Part shown: positions 50,484 to 54,180 of the stretch, piece after piece
How the letters are laid out: the number at the start of each line of letters is the position of its first letter
Numbering within the stretch: position 1 is the stretch's first letter
DNA from: Candidatus Anammoxibacter sp.
GTDB lineage: Bacteria > Planctomycetota > Brocadiia > Brocadiales > Anammoxibacteraceae
Length of the DNA stretch: 54,180 nt
Reading direction: 5' to 3'
Assembly: GCA_021777105.1 (NCBI GenBank)
Contig: JAIQZQ010000057.1
Coordinates: forward strand, 1-54,180
Program-made: the position numbers and the translations under genes
Notes under the pieces: generated by a model
What the model was told of the DNA's origin: nothing
Databases searched by the model: none
What the model saw: the letters and a program-made list of their open reading frames with translations, nothing else

Positions 50484-52502
50484 TTATCCCTCCTTTTTGA
50501 CTTCGCCGATCACAAAAAGCAGTTGTCCTTCCTGAACGCTGTCGTTCAGCTTAGCGCAAATCTCATCAATGCAACCTTCAAATGGCGCGACTACGACATT
50601 TTCCATTTTCATAGCCTCAAGGTTTGCTATCTCTTCGCCTTTATGCACAATATCGCCGACCTTAAGAGTGCCTCTCTTTGTATTGCCTATTCTCCACAGG
50701 TTGCCGTTAATCGGCGAGCCCACGTCGCGCGGTCCTTTGGCCATTCTGATCTCAACTATGGTTGCGCGTTCAGTGGCAACAGGGAAAACCCTGATCTTGT
50801 TATTCATCTTGATAACAACATGGATGATTCCAGTGTGTTCGGCGCCGACCGATATTAATTCAATGCATTGCGGTTTGCCCAGGAATTCAAACTCAACCTT
50901 GTCGCCCGGTTTTTTCAGGCCTTCCCGCCATACATTAGTAGGTATAATAAGCGGAGCTTTTCCATATTTTTCGCGAAATTCAATAAACCCTATGGCGTCC
51001 TTTGGGTGCATAAGATAGAGGATAAACTCCTCCTCAAGCGGCTTGCGGCCCAGATTTGTCTCAAAATCCTTGCGAAGGGAATCTATATCGTCGCTCTCAA
51101 GCGTATCTATTGGCGATAACTCCTTGCGTTCGTTAATCTTTACTTTCCAGGCTCCGTCTAAACAGCTTTGGTAAACCCACTCGTCGGGCCAACCCATTGG
51201 GAGTTTGCCGTAGCTTCCAAGAATAAGTTGTTTAAAATCTTCAGGAGCACCTTTGAAAAGACCTAAAAGTTCCTCTTTTTCGTTCTCCGTCATGGCTTCA
51301 AAATCCAGGTCTTTTTCATTTACAAGCTTGTTTAGAAGCTCAATAATATGCTTAACCGCAACCTCGCCGCCTTCCTGCGCGTATCTGTTGACAATTCCGC
51401 TGCATGTAACCCAGGTTATTTGCGAGCCGGGTGTGACGTCAAAATATTTGATGATTTTGTTGTAAAGAGACATCAATTTCAGTATGGAAGGCATAAGATG
51501 CAAAAAGCCCCCTTTTTCAGCCTGCTCAAACGAGCTTGGAAACGCGCCGCCCGGCATTCTATGAGTGGTAACCGTATGATCGCTGCCCTTAAAAGGCGAT
51601 TCAGCCCATTCGTAATGGCTTATCCATTCACGCGCCTTTTGCACGGCCGATTCCGCCACGGCCCTGTCAAGATGCACCTTAATACCAGCCTCTTCAAGAT
51701 ACGCCTGCACACTCAGGATAGGAGCCTGGCCGTAAAACCTTGTAAGCGAATCCTCCTGGGCGTCCACAATTTTTGCCCCGTTTTTTGCCGCTTCAAGAAT
51801 AGCCGGCAATGCCAGGCCGTCTGTGATATGTCTATGATACTGAATAACCAGTTCAGGATATTTCTGTTTAATAGCGTCAATTAAATTCCCTATGCGTTTA
51901 GGGCTGCCAACGCCGGCCATATCTTTAATGCACAGAATTATCTCATCAATGCCATCGCACAAATCCACTATTTTATCCACAACGCCGAGATAATATTCGT
52001 TTGTCGCCCAGTCAACTTGTGTAAACGAAATTGCGGGCTCAAAAAGCTTGCCTTTTTTCATCACAGTCTCTTTAACCGTGCGCATATTTCTGATATCGTT
52101 AAGAAAAGAGAAGCATCTCCACACGTCTATGTCCACCTTTTCTACAACGTACTCGATAATATTTTTTGAATATGGGCGATACCCCCAGAGGTTTGTCTCG
52201 CGAATGAGAGTTTGCAGAAGGACGTTTGGCATGCGCTCCCTTAATATTCTGATCTCCTCAAACGGATCTTCACGCCTGCTCATGATTCCCACATGCCATC
52301 TCGCGCCGCCATGACACTCTGCGCTGAAAAGGCCCATCTCATTGTAAAAAGGCGCCAGAGTAGCAAGATCGGCAATCCTGATCCTGTTTTTAAAATCAGA
52401 TTGTCCCGCGTCTCGCATGCCGGTGGACGTTATGGCCACGCCGGAAATTGAGCGAACCTGTTTTACTATCTCTTTTGGGGAATTATTTGGTTTAAAAATC
52501 AT
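50484..52502 (-). CDS. pycB: Pyruvate carboxylase subunit B (carboxyltransferase plus biotin carrier)
   Basis: The protein of about 672 residues has the carboxyltransferase barrel ('ITSTGMRDAGQSDFKNRIR', 'CHGGARWHVGIM', 'QYHRHITDGLAL', metal ligands HxH and D in this region) and a C-terminal biotinyl domain with 'LEAMKMENVVVAPF', the lysine being biotinylated. With subunit A it carboxylates pyruvate to oxaloacetate. I start at the ATG at 52502, inside the longer frame, because upstream sequence overlaps pycA and lacks homology. It could also be called an oxaloacetate decarboxylase alpha chain, but the presence of pycA next to it favours carboxylase. Confidence 0.88.
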   Translation of the reverse strand: MIFKPNNSPKEIVKQVRSISGVAITSTGMRDAGQSDFKNRIRIADLATLAPFYNEMGLFSAECHGGARWHVGIMSRREDPFEEIRILRERMPNVLLQTLIRETNLWGYRPYSKNIIEYVVEKVDIDVWRCFSFLNDIRNMRTVKETVMKKGKLFEPAISFTQVDWATNEYYLGVVDKIVDLCDGIDEIILCIKDMAGVGSPKRIGNLIDAIKQKYPELVIQYHRHITDGLALPAILEAAKNGAKIVDAQEDSLTRFYGQAPILSVQAYLEEAGIKVHLDRAVAESAVQKAREWISHYEWAESPFKGSDHTVTTHRMPGGAFPSSFEQAEKGGFLHLMPSILKLMSLYNKIIKYFDVTPGSQITWVTCSGIVNRYAQEGGEVAVKHIIELLNKLVNEKDLDFEAMTENEKEELLGLFKGAPEDFKQLILGSYGKLPMGWPDEWVYQSCLDGAWKVKINERKELSPIDTLESDDIDSLRKDFETNLGRKPLEEEFILYLMHPKDAIGFIEFREKYGKAPLIIPTNVWREGLKKPGDKVEFEFLGKPQCIELISVGAEHTGIIHVVIKMNNKIRVFPVATERATIVEIRMAKGPRDVGSPINGNLWRIGNTKRGTLKVGDIVHKGEEIANLEAMKMENVVVAPFEGCIDEICAKLNDSVQEGQLLFVIGEVKKEG

Positions 52503-52548
52503 ATTTTTAATTAATTTGAATTTGAACGTTAAAACTTGCCCTATATTT

Positions 52549-54006
52549 TTACATCCATGCTTGAGGCCCTTGCGCGGAAATTTCAGACAAATAACGCGCA
52601 ATTTTTAACACCTCGTCTTCGTTGCTTGCGTCTTTAAACGTTGATATCAGGTCTTCCAGATTTTCCTCAATAAAGCTTGTGGAGAAATCGCCGGATATAA
52701 ATAACGGATGCCTGATAATGCTTAAAAGCAGAGGGGCTATTGTCTTTATGCCCTCGATTCTAATATTGCGCCCAAGCACATGGTCCATAACTTTTATAGC
52801 GTCAGTTCTGTCGGGCCCGGCTGTCATAAGCAACATTAGAAGCGAATCATAATAAGGCGGTATATCCGCGCCTTCATAAACACCTGGAACCACGCGCATA
52901 TTTGGGCCCTGCGGCAATTGGCAACGGGTAATTGAACCGAATGACGGGTTAAAAGTTTTTGGGTCTTCAGCGTTAAGCCGCACTTCCATAGCCGACCTGT
53001 TTGCCTTAATATCCGGCTGTTTAAAAGGCAGTTTCTTGCCCACGGCAACATCCAGCATCAGGCCCACAATATCAAGCCCGGTAATTAACTCGGTTATGCC
53101 GTGCTCTACCTGCAACCTTGTGTTTACTTCAAGAAAATAAAATTTCTTTGTCTCCAGATCAAACAGAAATTCAACCGTTCCGGCAGAAGTGTAATTTATC
53201 TTTCTCATCAGACGAATCGCGGTCTCAAACAGCTCCACCCTTAATCGTTCGTCCAGGGCTGAAGATGGGGCCTCTTCAATCAGCTTTTGATTGCGCCTCT
53301 GAATAGTGCACTCTCTTTCAAATAGATGGTATATGTTGCAATACTCGTCCGCTATAATTTGAACCTCAATATGTTTTCCGCGTTTAATATATTTCTCAGC
53401 CATTACCTCGTCATTGCCGAAAGATTTTTTCCCCTCGGAACGCACCTGCGCGAACGCGGCGTCAATTGAGTCTTCATCCTCAACCTTTACCATGCCCTTT
53501 CCTCCACCTCCGGCCGCAGCCTTTAGAAGTATGGGAAAGGCTATCTTTTCATCCTTAATCCATTTTTTTACATCTTCCGGGCTTGTGACATGATCCAGAC
53601 CGGGAACAGTGGGCACATTCGCGTCCTTTGCAATCTTTTTAGCCTTTACTTTGTTGCCCATTGATTCAATAACTTCAGGAGACGGGCCAACCCAAATAAA
53701 ACCTTCATCTTTCACCATTTGCGCAAATACATGGTTTTCCGCCAGAAATCCCCAACCCGGATGTATAGCGTCAACATCGCTTTTTTTAGCGGCGGCTATA
53801 ATGTTTTCCATATTCAGATACGACTCGGCGGGCGGAGGCTCTCCAATATGCACGGCCGATTCGGCGGAAAAGACATGATGCGCAAGACGATCCGCGCTGC
53901 TGAACACGGTTGTAGCCTGAATCTTTCTATCCCTGCAAGTGTGTATAATGCGCACGGCGGAAACCCCGCGATTGGCAATCAATAATTTTTCAATATTTTT
54001 CTTCAT
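52549..54006 (-). CDS. pycA: Pyruvate carboxylase subunit A (biotin carboxylase)
   Basis: The 485-residue ATP-grasp enzyme carboxylates biotin with bicarbonate and ATP. Motifs: 'KLLIANRGVSAVRIIHTCRD', 'HPGWGFLAENHVFAQMV', 'LLKAAAGGGGKGMVKVED' (ATP loop), 'HLFERECTIQRRNQKLIEEA', and 'EVNTRLQVEHGITELITGLD' with the catalytic arginine; the usual EHPVTE is EHGITE here. It precedes pycB by 46 bp on the same strand. Its ATG lies two bases from a tandem array of double-hairpin repeats, so its promoter must be within or beyond that array. Confidence 0.9.
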   Translation of the reverse strand: MKKNIEKLLIANRGVSAVRIIHTCRDRKIQATTVFSSADRLAHHVFSAESAVHIGEPPPAESYLNMENIIAAAKKSDVDAIHPGWGFLAENHVFAQMVKDEGFIWVGPSPEVIESMGNKVKAKKIAKDANVPTVPGLDHVTSPEDVKKWIKDEKIAFPILLKAAAGGGGKGMVKVEDEDSIDAAFAQVRSEGKKSFGNDEVMAEKYIKRGKHIEVQIIADEYCNIYHLFERECTIQRRNQKLIEEAPSSALDERLRVELFETAIRLMRKINYTSAGTVEFLFDLETKKFYFLEVNTRLQVEHGITELITGLDIVGLMLDVAVGKKLPFKQPDIKANRSAMEVRLNAEDPKTFNPSFGSITRCQLPQGPNMRVVPGVYEGADIPPYYDSLLMLLMTAGPDRTDAIKVMDHVLGRNIRIEGIKTIAPLLLSIIRHPLFISGDFSTSFIEENLEDLISTFKDASNEDEVLKIARYLSEISAQGPQAWM

Positions 54007-54008
54007 AA

Positions 54009-54180
54009 ATGAACACTTGGCAGCTTGACTGCCTTAGTGAGAATTATCCCCCGAGGGGATAAATGAACACTTGGCAGCTTGACTGCCTTAGTGAGAATTA
54101 TCCCCCGAGGGGATAAATGAACACTTGGCAGCTTGACTGCCTTAGTGAGAATTATCCCCCGAGGGGATAAATGAACACTT
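54009..54180 (+). repeat. Tandem array of 54-bp double-hairpin repeats, running off the window
   Basis: Three identical units (54009-54062, 54063-54116, 54117-54170) and the start of a fourth. Each holds two hairpins (stem GGCAG/CTGCC and stem ATCCCCC/GGGGAT) and is exactly 18 codons from ATG to TAA (MNTWQLDCLSENYPPRG). GAGGGG lies five bases before each next ATG. Confidence 0.9.

Noticed and set aside
54009..54180. Possible CRISPR array
   Set aside because: The repeats abut without variable spacers and are 54 bp with two internal hairpins; no cas genes are present.

Overview
The window comes from an AT-rich, Gram-negative bacterium with an anaerobic or microaerophilic lifestyle. The outer membrane is shown by a TonB-dependent receptor plus ExbB, ExbD and TonB. 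Anaerobic metal and redox chemistry is suggested by a polyferredoxin, a 2-hydroxyacyl-CoA-dehydratase-like iron-sulfur protein, the cobaltochelatase CbiK, NikR and a UGA-encoded selenoprotein; a superoxide dismutase shows some oxygen exposure. I cannot name the phylum. Many interspersed hairpin repeats, toxin-antitoxin modules and decayed genes mark a repeat-rich, plastic chromosome.

Layout. 1-1.8 kb: HigA with a decayed HigB, and a metallo-beta-lactamase-fold hydrolase. 2-7 kb: pdhA, pdhB and pdhC (pyruvate dehydrogenase E1/E2) with a DUF1016 nuclease gene inside; a 16-bp inverted repeat brackets exactly this block. 7.3-8.2 kb: gene-free DNA that looks like a large structured RNA. 8.3-10 kb: NAD-dependent formate dehydrogenase and Fe/Mn superoxide dismutase. 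10.4-13.1 kb: an internally duplicated exported protein with a promoter and a Fur-like operator. 13.2-15.4 kb: HicAB and a Fic protein. 16.7-20.8 kb: a small cluster of attC-like sites without integrase (an Mrr-type nuclease and two unknown genes), followed by a truncated group II intron. 21-24.4 kb: a selenocysteine peroxiredoxin-like gene, MntA/HepT, and an AbiEii-like nucleotidyltransferase pair.

24.6-40 kb is the main system. Two cobalamin riboswitches in tandem lead into a co-directional locus: TonB-dependent receptor, DUF4198-like periplasmic protein, NapH-like polyferredoxin, 2-hydroxyacyl-CoA-dehydratase-like protein, an exported membrane-anchored CobN-type chelatase, DUF2162, a MotA/TolQ/ExbB-like protein, DUF2149, then ExbB, ExbD and TonB. 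It resembles the hmu gene set (TonB receptor, CobN-like HmuS, ExbB-like protein, DUF2149) but is under B12 control and carries two redox genes. I infer a cell-envelope system that imports a corrinoid or other tetrapyrrole and inserts or removes its metal.

40-54 kb: TumA/TumE-like pair, YaeQ, CbiK, a PIN/antitoxin module, an LRR-Roc-COR-TIR protein (candidate defence gene), ComM, NikR with a nickel/cobalt-type transporter, and two-subunit pyruvate carboxylase. The window ends in a tandem array of a 54-bp double-hairpin repeat whose dispersed copies show compensatory base changes in both stems.
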